A DNA stretch of 10,000 bases from Symbiodinium natans (taxonomy: Eukaryota > Sar > Dinophyceae > Suessiales > Symbiodiniaceae), in the NCBI GenBank assembly GCA_905221605.1, contig CAJNDS010001513.1:360001-370000 (forward strand), in the 5' to 3' direction. A program made the translations under genes and the position numbers. The notes beneath the pieces are model-generated. The model was given only the letters and a program-made list of their open reading frames with translations. It was not told where the DNA came from and made no database searches. Shown here piece after piece: positions 1 to 5,732 of this stretch (position 1 is its first letter; every line of letters starts with the position of its first letter).

Positions 1-7
1 TCACCTT

Positions 8-182
8 GGTTTGGGGTTTAGGGTTTAGGGTTTAGGGTTTAGGGTTTAGGGTTTAGGGTTTAGGGTTTAGGGTTTAGGGTTTAGGGTTTGGGGTTTGGGG
101 TTTAGGGTTTGGGGTTTGGGGTTTAGGGTTTAGGGTTTGGAGTTTGGGTTTATAGCGTCTAGGGCCCGTTTAGGGTTTAGGG
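8..182 (+). repeat. Telomere-like block 1, G-rich
   Basis: About 24 tandem TTTAGGG units run on the + strand. The left half is almost perfect. From about 88 on, TTTGGGG units are mixed in, and the right end decays through TTTGGAG, TTTATAG and TCTAGGG. The clean-to-decayed gradient runs left to right. The block starts within 10 bases of the window edge, so it may continue to the left. Confidence 0.97.
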
Positions 183-284
183 CACAGGGTCCACTTTGCA
201 CCCCAGAGGGCCTTAAGAAAGAGTGAGAGGAAGGACAGCGGCAAGGGTTGTGAAGAAGAGGTACCAGCAGAAGCGACCCAAGAG
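183..284. other. Non-repeat island between two G-rich blocks
   Basis: About 100 bases of mixed sequence with no open frame of note. It is purine-rich on the + strand (AAGAAAGAGTGAGAGGAAGG at 216-235). I see no motif that assigns a function. Confidence 0.6.
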
Positions 285-358
285 TTTAGGGTTTAGGGTT
301 TAGGGTTTAGGGTTCAGGGTTTAGGGTTTAGGGTTTAGGGTTTAGGGCTTAGGGTTTA
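285..358 (+). repeat. Telomere-like block 2, G-rich
   Basis: About ten TTTAGGG units, with one TTCAGGG and one CTTAGGG variant. The right edge fades into AGGGTTTTTCAGGGG at about 361-375. AGCAGAAGCGAC at 268-279 on the left and AGCAGAAACGAC at 399-410 on the right match at 11 of 12 bases. That could be a weak flanking duplication, but the right copy is 40 bases from the block. Confidence 0.96.
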
Positions 359-551
359 CCAGGGTTTTTCAGGGGAACAAGGTTAGCGTGCTCTAGGAGC
401 AGAAACGACATGGCAACAAGAGAAACAGCCATGAAGAGGGCTAGGAAGAGCACGGAAATCGGAAGAGCCACATGTTTGAGCTGCTATAGACCAACCCTTC
501 ATGTGTCCAGACACTCAGGCCCTAAGCCCTCATTAACCCCTATAAGCCTTA

Positions 552-566
552 CCCCCCCCCCCCCCC
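552..566 (+). repeat. Homopolymer C15 followed by GGG
   Basis: Fifteen consecutive C residues, directly followed by GGG. Such runs are prone to slippage and to sequencing error, so the exact length should not be trusted. Confidence 0.95.
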
Positions 567-610
567 GGGCAACCCCCGCTCATTCCTGAATCCCCCTGCA
601 AGATGTTCTG

Positions 611-923
611 TCATCTCGGAGCTTCCGACGGGCGGCTGCTATCCTTCTTCTCCTTCTCTTCTTCCTTATTCTTCTCCTCGTCACTGTCCTGACTTCTCAA
701 ATCTTTGGACACCAGGTGCGTCTAGGGTTCGGGGTTCTACCGAAACCATACAGCGGCACTGCATTGCTTCCGAGATCTCCCATTTTTGATAGCTCATCTT
801 GAGTTCCTGAACACGAACCAAGTTGAAAGACCGGCTCTTTCCCGCTGAAAGCGCTTGAGTCTTGCCATTTGCGCTGCCATCCCCCAGAATTGCCGATGTA
901 TTCTGCAAGGACGTTTCAGACAC
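611..923 (-). other. Two weak overlapping open frames, coding status doubtful
   Basis: One frame is open from 923 to 681 (80 codons), but it opens with GTG; its first ATG leaves only about 38 codons. It has no low-complexity composition and no motif I recognise. A second frame, shifted by one base, is open from about 725 down to a TGA at 611. It encodes a charged tail of Asp, Glu, Lys and Ser (SQDSDEEKNKEEEKEKKD). This second frame is preceded by a CCCTAG that could serve as a splice acceptor. Charged Lys/Glu tails are common in coccidian proteins, so a short terminal exon is possible. Equally, the tail may just be the translation of a pyrimidine tract. I consider it probably non-coding. Confidence 0.15.
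640..680 (+). repeat. Polypyrimidine tract (CTT/CTC)
   Basis: Forty-one bases made almost only of C and T on the + strand, in TTC, CTT and CTC triplets, with one A at 649... and isolated purines near its edges. Read on the minus strand it is a GAG/AAG tract that would encode Glu and Lys. Tracts of this kind can form triplex (H-DNA) or act as branch-point or acceptor tracts; which applies here, if either, is unknown. Confidence 0.7.
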
Positions 924-1001
924 GAGTTGACTTCAGCTGTGGGGCGTTAAAATGGGGAACCCTAAACCCTGGAAAGAACTAAAACACCCCTAAATTCATG
1001 A

Positions 1002-1075
1002 CCTAAACCCTAACCCTAAACCCTAAACCCTAAACCCTAAACCCTAAACCCTAAACCCTAAACCCCAAAGCCCCC
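1002..1075 (-). repeat. Telomere-like block 3, C-rich
   Basis: About nine CCCTAAA units, seven of them clean and in register. The left end has one shortened CCCTAA unit and the right end CCCCAAA and GCCCCCA variants. It is opposite in orientation to blocks 2 and 4. Confidence 0.96.
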
Positions 1076-1160
1076 AAGAGGTGCCCCATGTGCGCCGACC
1101 GTGGCGACTCGGGACACTTTACCTGGGCCACTGGCATGGAACCGTCACACTTCCGCGTGT

Positions 1161-1332
1161 GAGACTTACTGCTGGTTAGCAGGTTTAGGGTTTAGGGTTT
1201 AGGGTTTAGGGTTTAGGGTTTAGGGTCTAGGGTCTAGGGTTTAGGGTTTAGGGTTTGGGGTTCAGGGTTTAGGGCCAAGGGATTATATAGGGGACCTCAT
1301 TCCCTCATCCCTCCTAACCAGCAGTAAGGAGA
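1161..1332. mobile_element. Small inverted-repeat element carrying a telomere-like block
   Basis: A 164-bp unit (1165-1328) has ends that are inverted copies: CTTACTGCTGGTTAG at 1165-1179 and its exact reverse complement at 1314-1328. The arms extend to 19 bases with 18 matches. The 4-base sequence GAGA lies directly outside both ends (1161-1164 and 1329-1332), as a target-site duplication would. The inside holds the G-rich block at 1184-1274 and a 35-bp AT-richer stretch with GGGGACC. There is no coding capacity, so it would be non-autonomous (MITE-like). The structure is seen directly; mobility is inferred from form alone. Confidence 0.6.
1184..1274 (+). repeat. Telomere-like block 4, G-rich, inside the inverted-repeat element
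   Basis: Thirteen heptamer units in register: six clean TTTAGGG, two TCTAGGG, then TTTGGGG and TTCAGGG variants near the right end. It starts directly after the left inverted arm. Confidence 0.96.
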
Positions 1333-1340
1333 GGCCCAAC

Positions 1341-1481
1341 GAAATCCGAGAGACTTCTCAGGACCGACCCCCTAAGTAGGGTATAGGGTTTAGGGTTTAG
1401 GGTTTGGGGTTAGGGGTTTGGGGTTTCGGGTTAGGGCTTAGAAAGATCCGAGAGACTTTGCAGAACCGCTCCCCTTAAGGG
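1341..1481. repeat. Direct duplication flanking telomere-like block 5
   Basis: About 38 bases starting GAAATCCGAGAGACTT at 1341 recur at 1441 as GAAAGATCCGAGAGACTT. The two copies are about 80% identical through the following CAG..ACCG..CCCC..TAAG, with one 2-base indel. They lie directly on either side of block 5 (1376-1440). This may be a duplicated insertion site or a tandem duplication of flank plus array. Confidence 0.75.
1376..1440 (+). repeat. Telomere-like block 5, G-rich
   Basis: About nine units, half of them variants (TATAGGG, TTTGGGG, TTAGGGG, TTTCGGG). It sits between two copies of a 38-bp direct repeat. Confidence 0.93.
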
Positions 1482-1592
1482 ACGAAAGTAGCGAACCTGA
1501 TTCGTTCAACGCAGAGGTTTTCATGTATGCGATGTCCCTGGAGATGAATATTAATGTAAATAATTCCCCAAAGACGAAACACATTGATAAAG
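1482..1592. other. Non-repeat island
   Basis: About 110 bases of unique sequence, AT-richer towards its right half (ATGAATATTAATGTAAATAA at 1543-1562). No gene or structured element was recognised. Confidence 0.55.
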
Positions 1593-1635
1593 CCTAAACC
1601 CTAAACCCTACACCCTACACCCTAAACCCTAAACC
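1593..1635 (-). repeat. Telomere-like block 6, C-rich
   Basis: Six CCCTAAA units, with two CCCTACA variants in the middle. Confidence 0.94.
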
Positions 1636-1752
1636 GCAAATCGAGCTGGGGAGGTTCCTGAGCAATCTCCACGCGCGCACCGAATTTTGGAAGATGGACT
1701 GCACCCACCAAGGCCCCACGAACGCAAGTCTCCACGGGTGAGGTTGAAGAGG

Positions 1753-1857
1753 TTTAGGGTTTAGGGTTCAGGGTTTAGGGTTTAGGGTTCAGGGTTTAGG
1801 GTTTTCTTTAATCTAGAGTTAAGGGTTTACGGTTTTCACAGGGTATTTAGGGTTTTT
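1753..1857 (+). repeat. Telomere-like block 7, G-rich
   Basis: Seven nearly clean units (1753-1801, two of them TTCAGGG), then about 55 bases of degraded heptamers such as TTTACGG and TATTTAGGG. The left junction reads TGAAGAGG directly before the first TTTAGGG. Confidence 0.92.
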
Positions 1858-1903
1858 GGCACACGTCCCCCTTTAGCGTCCGCGCTCGCAATGTAAAAAT
1901 CTA

Positions 1904-2307
1904 CACCCTAAACCCCCAAAGCCCCAAAAACCTAAAGCCCCCAACCCTAAACCCTAAACACCTAAACCTCTAGAACCCTAAAACCCGAAACCAGTACACC
2001 CCAAACCCCTAAAACCCTTGAAACCCCTAAAACCCAAAACCCCTAAACCCCAAACCCCCTAAAACCCTAAAACCCTTAAAAGCCCTGAACCCGAAACCCT
2101 AAACCCTGAGCCCCAAACCCAAACCCTAAACCCTGAAGCCTAACCCTATAAGCACCTACAAAACCCTTCAGGCCTCACCCTAAACCCCAACTAGACCCGA
2201 AACCCTAAACCCTAAACCCTAAACCCTAAACCCTAAACCCCAAACCCTAAACCCTAAACCCTAAACCCTGAACCCTAAACCCTAAACCCCTTAACCCCTT
2301 AACCCTT
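1904..2307 (-). repeat. Telomere-like block 8, C-rich, long and mostly degenerate
   Basis: The left 270 bases are degenerate C-strand units with many single-base insertions (CCCCTAAAA, CCCTTAAAA, CCCGAAA), so the 7-base register drifts. The right 110 bases (about 2192-2290) are nearly clean CCCTAAA with a few CCCCAAA and CCCTGAA variants. A clean core joined to a decayed tail suggests renewal or expansion at one end only. Confidence 0.95.
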
Positions 2308-2430
2308 CAGGGCTGCATCTCGAGTTCTGGGAGTCCCCCCGGGCGCTGAAATCGAAGCAACGGAGTTCCCGGTAACTCCGACGCCGGGGCCCACGCCAGC
2401 TTCGGGGGGCAGAGGTCCCCCGCTATGTGG
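2308..2430. other. GC-rich island with two stem-loops
   Basis: About 120 bases, rich in G and C, between a C-rich and a G-rich block. CGGAGTT (2361-2367) pairs with AACTCCG (2374-2380) around a 6-base loop. Just right of it, CGGGGG and CCCCCG pair around an 8-base loop (about 2404-2423). Neither is followed by a T-run, and no RNA family was recognised. Confidence 0.6.
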
Positions 2431-2622
2431 GGTTTAGGGTTTAGGGTTTAGGGTTTAGGGTTTAGGGTTTAGGGTTTAGGGTTTAGGGTTTAGGGTTTAG
2501 GGTTTAGGGTTTAGGGTTTAGGGTTTAGGGTTTAGGGTTTAGGGTTTCTGGTTTCTGGTTTAGGGTTTCTGGTTTCTGGTTTAGGGTTGAGGGTTTAGGG
2601 ATCAGGGTTTAGGGTTTAGGGG
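2431..2622 (+). repeat. Telomere-like block 9, G-rich, with the longest perfect run
   Basis: Sixteen perfect TTTAGGG units occupy 2433-2544. They are followed by a 21-bp pattern, TTTCTGG twice then TTTAGGG, present twice (2545-2586), and then by mixed variants. The perfect run would be the youngest or best homogenised of the block. Four or more G-triplets in a row make G-quadruplex formation plausible. Confidence 0.97.
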
Positions 2623-2630
2623 TCGGAATA

Positions 2631-2687
2631 ATTACTAACAATCATTCCCTTAGGGTCCTTTTATATTTATACTATAGTAACCCCCAA
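2631..2687 (+). repeat. Short AT-rich dispersed element, copy 1
   Basis: This segment (ATTACTAACAAT ... CATTCCCTTAGGGTCC ... GTAACCCCCAA) aligns with the reverse complement of 5372-5431 at roughly 75%, with small indels. It sits between a G-rich and a C-rich block. Its ends, ATTAC and GTAAC, are nearly inverted copies, which suggests a small inverted-repeat element. Confidence 0.6.
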
Positions 2688-2716
2688 CAACCTGTTTGTG
2701 ATCGTTCAGGCCCCTC

Positions 2717-2796
2717 CCCTAAACCCTAAACCCTAAACCCTAAACCCTGAACCCAGAACCCAGAACCCTAAACCCAGAACCCAAAACCCAAACCCA
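2717..2796 (-). repeat. Telomere-like block 10, C-rich
   Basis: Four clean CCCTAAA units, then CCCTGAA and CCCAGAA variants, ending as CCCAAAA. It is bounded by a 7-base inverted pair, GTTCAGG at 2704-2710 and CCTGAAC at 2800-2806; an inverted pair this short could be chance. Confidence 0.95.
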
Positions 2797-2980
2797 TTAC
2801 CTGAACTGCAGTCGGTCCTCACTACATGCGCTTTTAATCCTCAGCGTGGACCCCGAGCAAGGCGCTCCGGAAAAAAAATTAAGGCAGCTGCTAATGGAAC
2901 ATCCAAGTCTCATCCTTCTCAGTGGCATCTGAGCGCGCATCCACGCAGAAGTCCGAGGGGGGCTGGGAGTTTCGGATCCA
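2797..2980. other. Non-repeat island
   Basis: About 180 bases of unique sequence with an A8 run at 2871-2878. No open frame, RNA gene or repeat was recognised. Confidence 0.55.
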
Positions 2981-3038
2981 GGTTCGGGTTTAATAGGCTT
3001 AGGGTGTTGAGGGTTTAGGGATTAGGGTGATTAGGGTC
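2981..3038 (+). repeat. Telomere-like block 11, G-rich, degenerate
   Basis: Scattered TTTAGGG, GATTAGGG and TTCGGGTTTAATAGG-like units without a stable register. It is recognised by composition and spacing only. Confidence 0.7.
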
Positions 3039-3390
3039 TATGCGATATCTGTCGAGTTGTATGTAAGTCTTGTTTGGCTCCTGGTTCTCTCTGGAAAATA
3101 ACAAGAACCACGTAGTGACATGAACAGCCTCTCCGCCATGAACAGCTCGATACCACAACTACGATCCGATATCCTCACTAAGTAGGGCCCTTGGGATTAG
3201 GTCATTCGGTTGGAGTATTTGTGTTTCCTTCTTGGATTGAAAACCTGTGCCTTAGGATTTAAAAGGCCGCCGCACACGGACGGCTTGTCAAGGGCGTGAA
3301 GGATGCGCGCCGCAGGAAACAAAGTCCCAGGATGACTGGCTACGATAGCCCTGTGCTCAAATCATTGGAGCAGCCAGGGTACCCAAACAA

Positions 3391-3497
3391 CACATGGGTA
3401 GCTCTAAGTTAGGGTCCCTTGTGGGGTCCTTTGCTTAAGAGTGCCGTACTGTATGTAAGACCCAAAAAGGGGCCCTAGTTAGAGAACCGCCCACATG
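3391..3497. repeat. Imperfect inverted repeat
   Basis: The left arm, 3391-3428 (CACATGGGTAGCTCTAAGTT then AGGGTCCC), and the right arm, 3459-3497, pair imperfectly over about 38 bases with small gaps. The loop is about 30 bases. AGGGTCCC in the left arm matches the core of the other foldback elements in the window. Confidence 0.5.
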
Positions 3498-3600
3498 GGT
3501 CGGAAAACATTCAAGACCCTCCCCACTTTGTACAGGAGATGGCATCTTTGAAGCAGTGCGCGCAGCGGTTCGGCAGTCACGTCCCACGGAGACTTCTTCC

Positions 3601-3864
3601 ATGGGGCGTAAGAGCGATTCATCACGCTCCCACTCCAGAGCCATGTCTCTGCAAACCATACAGACATCATTTGCAACAGGATGGTTGCGGAGAGTCGGCA
3701 AGCAGCACAACTACGATTCAGACAGTATGCCCCTAGATGGCTTCAAGAACACTCTCCGCGGTCGACACCACCAACCATCCAACTTGCAGACACTTCAAAA
3801 AGCATGGAAAACACGAGCCACCCTGCATCATACAATGCTTCCCAGTAGAGTAAAGATGGCCTGA
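3601..3864 (+). other. 87-codon ATG open frame, probably not coding
   Basis: An in-frame ATG at 3601 opens a frame to TGA at 3862-3864. The product would be basic and rich in Ser, Arg, His and Gln (start MGRKSDSSRSHSR), with no transmembrane segment, signal peptide or domain that I recognise. The frame is open upstream to about 3556 without another ATG. Opposite-strand frames of similar length overlap it. Length alone is within chance for this much sequence. Confidence 0.12.
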
Positions 3865-3973
3865 CAGCATCTTGAGCAAGTGGACGCAAAGGAAATCCTG
3901 TTTTCGAGAAGCCGAAGACCCCGCGCCACACCCTGCGAAACCAAGACCCTTGAGTCACGTGAGTCTCGGTCAC

Positions 3974-4020
3974 CCCGAAACCCTGAATGCAAAAATCCGA
4001 GACCCTGAATCCTGAACCCT
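3974..4020 (-). repeat. Telomere-like block 12, C-rich, degenerate
   Basis: Sparse CCCTGAA and CCGAAACCCTGAA-like units over about 45 bases. This is a remnant that has lost its register. Confidence 0.65.
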
Positions 4021-4043
4021 CCTCTTCCCCCCTACAACAAACT

Positions 4044-4064
4044 ATCTAGAATCTAGAATCTAGA
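4044..4064 (+). repeat. ATCTAGA heptamer, three copies
   Basis: Three perfect tandem copies of ATCTAGA lead straight into ACCCTAAA. The period is seven bases, like the telomere-like blocks next to it, so this may be a mutated and re-amplified heptamer. Confidence 0.9.
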
Positions 4065-4081
4065 CCCTAAACTCCGAACCC

Positions 4082-4109
4082 TCAGCCTCAGCCCAAGCCT
4101 CAGCCTCAA
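4082..4109 (+). repeat. Short GCCTCA hexamer repeat
   Basis: About four copies of TCAGCC in imperfect tandem order. It is a small simple repeat just left of the direct duplication at 4111. Confidence 0.75.
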
Positions 4110-4110
4110 C

Positions 4111-4207
4111 AATGATAAGGAGAGCAGCCCCTAAACCCTGAACCCTAAACGCGAAACCCTACACCCTAAACCCTAAACCCTAAACCCTAAAGAATGATAA
4201 GGAGAAC
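4111..4207. repeat. 15-bp direct repeat bounding telomere-like block 13
   Basis: AATGATAAGGAGAGC at 4111-4125 and AATGATAAGGAGAAC at 4193-4207 match at 14 of 15 bases. The C-rich block lies between them with only 2-3 spare bases on the left and about one on the right. This is the expected mark of repeat DNA placed into a staggered break whose ends were filled in. Confidence 0.85.
4128..4191 (-). repeat. Telomere-like block 13, C-rich, between direct repeats
   Basis: Nine CCCTAAA units; the left ones carry changes (CCCTGAA, CGCGAAA, CCCTACA) and the right four are clean. Confidence 0.95.
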
Positions 4208-4267
4208 GAGCACACAGGGAAGCTGTCGGCGGGCAGAGAAGCCGGGTAATCAGTCATCCAGTAGCGA

Positions 4268-4297
4268 CCCATCCCAGATGCATTCCTGGGAGATGGG
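4268..4297 (+). repeat. Stem-loop next to block 14
   Basis: CCCATC..CCAG at 4268-4277 pairs with CTGG..GATGGG at 4286-4297, with a 2-base bulge and a short loop around ATGCATT. It lies in an island of about 120 bases (4192-4311) that shows no gene. Confidence 0.6.
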
Positions 4298-4311
4298 CTT
4301 GCTGCTCAGAG

Positions 4312-4433
4312 TTTAGGGTTTAGGGTTTAGGGTGTAGGGTGTAGGGTTTAGGGTTTCGGGTTTAGGGTTTAGGCTTTAGGGCCTAGGGCTTAGGGCTTGG
4401 GGCTTCGCCCCTAGGGTTGGGGCTTAGGGGTTT
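4312..4433 (+). repeat. Telomere-like block 14, G-rich
   Basis: TTTAGGG units with TGTAGGG twice, TTTCGGG and several CTTAGGG variants towards the right. A small hairpin, GGGGC-TTC-GCCCC, lies at 4399-4411 inside the degraded end. Confidence 0.92.
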
Positions 4434-4510
4434 ACGTAGGCTTCCCTGAACCCTACACACCCCAAACATCCAAAACAAAGCTCACGTGCAGAATGCCAAC
4501 TGTGGGGTCT

Positions 4511-4639
4511 GCTGCTTGGAGGGGCAGGGACTTCGTAAGTCGGTTATAAGTAGGGTTATAATTGGGGGTAACTCCATTTAGGGTTCATATAACTCTACTT
4601 ATAACCTGCTTACTAAGTCCCCTGCCCCTCCAAGTAAGC
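4511..4639. mobile_element. 129-bp foldback element
   Basis: The left arm 4511-4560 and right arm 4588-4639 are inverted copies. In my alignment 45 of 52 columns match, with two single-base gaps. The loop is 27 bases. Shared arm segments include TTGGAGGGGCAGGG and GGTTATAAGTAG. It contains no telomere heptamer in its arms and no open frame. No clear target-site duplication is visible. It may be a foldback or MITE-type element, or the source of a hairpin RNA. Confidence 0.75.
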
Positions 4640-4761
4640 GGCCCAAGGATGGACAACCCGTCTTTTTTCTGAGTTCGAGGCGGGGGTCTGGGTTCGGGGA
4701 GTTGGGCTTCAGGGTTTGAGGGGGTGAAGTAGACAAGGGGGCTTGTTCTAAATGAGGGCCG
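4640..4761. other. Island right of the foldback element
   Basis: About 120 bases, G-rich in the middle (4680-4740), with scattered GGGTTCGGGG and GGGTTTGAGGG strings that may be decayed heptamers. No gene was recognised. Confidence 0.55.
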
Positions 4762-4848
4762 CCCTAGACCCTAAACCCCAAGCCCCAAGCCCCATACCCT
4801 AAACCCTAAACCCTAAACCCTAAACCCCAAACCCTAAACCCTAAACCG
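4762..4848 (-). repeat. Telomere-like block 15, C-rich
   Basis: Twelve units: the left third are CCCCAAG-type variants, and the rest are CCCTAAA with one CCCCAAA. Confidence 0.95.
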
Positions 4849-4891
4849 CCAGAAGCCATCCTTCCATCAGGCACCGAACCCAAGTCTGCCA

Positions 4892-5229
4892 TAGGGTTCA
4901 GGGTGGTTTCGGGTTTCGGGTTTAGGGGTTTGGGGTTTAGGGTTTGGGGTTTAGGGTTTGGGGTTTGGGGTTTGGGGTTTAGGGTTTGGGGTTTAGGGTT
5001 TGGGGTTTAGGGTTTGGGGTTTAGGGTTTGGGGTTTAGGGTTTGGGGTTTAGGGTTTGGGGTTTAGGGGTTTGGGGTTTGGGGTTTGGGGTTTGGGGTTT
5101 AGGGTTTGGGGTTTAGGGTTTGGGGTTTAGGGTTTGGGGTTTAGGGTTCGGGGTTTAGGGTTCGGGGTTTAGGGTTTTAGGATTTAGGGTTTAGGGTTTA
5201 GGGTTTGAGGTTTAGGGGTTTGGGGTTTC
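4892..5229 (+). repeat. Telomere-like block 16, G-rich, 14-bp higher-order array
   Basis: About 48 units. In 4978-5061, TTTAGGG and TTTGGGG alternate strictly, giving six copies of a 14-bp unit. Runs of three to four TTTGGGG units come before this pattern and before its second occurrence (5098-5160), where TTCGGGG replaces some TTTGGGG. Positions 4954-5040 and 5074-5160 match at a shift of 120 bases with one or two differences, which points to a segmental duplication within the array. Confidence 0.96.
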
Positions 5230-5512
5230 GATTTTCGGGAGACAAGCGGCCAAATCCAGCGGCACCACTGCGTCTGTCATCCAGCAGTCGACGAACTCGC
5301 TGGGGGCGCCTTGGCTCGGGGTGCAGGCTTGCGGGGACCTCAAAGGGGAGCCTAAGACTTAGACTGGGATTTTGGGGGTTATGATATAATTTCTAATTAC
5401 AAAGGGACCATAAGGGAATATTATTAGTAACTAGGAGGCTTAAGTGGGGACCTAAGCTCGACTAAGGGAACCTGAACCCGCAAAAAAGGGAAGACGGGCC
5501 CACTCTGGGTCC
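5230..5512. other. Island of about 280 bases, no gene seen
   Basis: Unique sequence: GC-rich on the left (5240-5350) and AT-rich in the middle, where copy 2 of the dispersed element lies. GTCATCCAGCAGTCGAC at 5275-5291 resembles GTCATCCAGTAGCGAC at 4252-4267. No open frame of note. Confidence 0.55.
5372..5431 (-). repeat. Short AT-rich dispersed element, copy 2
   Basis: On the minus strand it reads GTTACTAATAATATTCCCTT then ATGGTCCCTTTG, ending ATAACCCCCAA. It matches 2631-2687 over its whole length in the opposite orientation. GTTAC followed by CCCTTA and GGTCCCTT is also shared with the ends of the element at 8622-8750. Confidence 0.6.
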
Positions 5513-5732
5513 GAATCCCTAAAGCCTTGAAACCCGAAAGCGCCGTAAACCCCTGGTGCGCAAAAACCCGTCCTCCCCAAGAACCTGAAGATCCGCAAAA
5601 ACCCCCGAGACCCCAAAAAAGTCCCTCAAAGCCCCGAAGACCCAAAACCCTAAATCCAAAACTTGCGAAGCCGTAAAGACCTAAGACCCCCCAAAAGCCC
5701 TGAAGCCCCAAATGCCCTAAACCATAAAACCC
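5513..5732 (-). repeat. Telomere-like block 17, C-rich, highly degenerate
   Basis: Strings such as CCCTAAAGCC, CCGTAAACCCC, CCCCAAAAAAG and CCCTGAAGCCCC recur about every 7-9 bases without register. The minus-strand frame through it is open for 95 codons and would give Gly-, Leu- and Phe-rich sequence. That is the expected translation of TTTAGGG-like DNA, not evidence of a protein. Confidence 0.75.

Larger units (their letters stand above)
359..1001. other. 640-bp island without a recognised gene
   Basis: Unique sequence between a G-rich and a C-rich block. It contains a C15 run at 552-566, a polypyrimidine tract at 640-680 and two weak minus-strand open frames at 611-923. A two-unit C-rich fragment lies at 959-970. 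No protein family, RNA gene or promoter motif was recognised. Confidence 0.6.
3039..3973. other. Longest block-free stretch, no recognised gene
   Basis: About 930 bases without telomere-like blocks. It carries an imperfect inverted repeat (3391-3497) and overlapping open frames on both strands of 65 to 102 codons, most of which lack an ATG at the start. Several open frames in opposite directions over the same bases argue against any single one being real. If the window holds a gene fragment, this and 9486-10000 are the likeliest places, but I see no domain. Confidence 0.5.

Noticed and set aside
1-182. A true chromosome end at the left edge
   Set aside because: The G-rich strand runs 5' to 3' into the window, whereas a left chromosome end read this way would be C-rich. 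Block 1 is also only 175 bases long.
3148-3716. Shared CACAACTACGAT at about 3155 and 3704 as a repeat pair
   Set aside because: A single 12-base match between two places in 10 kb is expected by chance, and similarity does not extend beyond it.
3435-3973. Minus-strand open frames of 91 and 76 codons
   Set aside because: They open with TTG and GTG, which are poor starts for a nuclear eukaryotic gene, and plus-strand frames of the same size overlap one of them. No motif was recognised.
5505-5521. GGGTCCGAATCCC resembling a tRNA T-arm or B box
   Set aside because: The 5-bp T-stem does not pair, and there is no acceptor stem, anticodon arm or A box at the right distance upstream.
5424-5711. 95-codon minus-strand open frame rich in Gly, Phe and Leu
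   Set aside because: The composition is what degenerate TTTAGGG DNA encodes, and there is no domain or independent signal.
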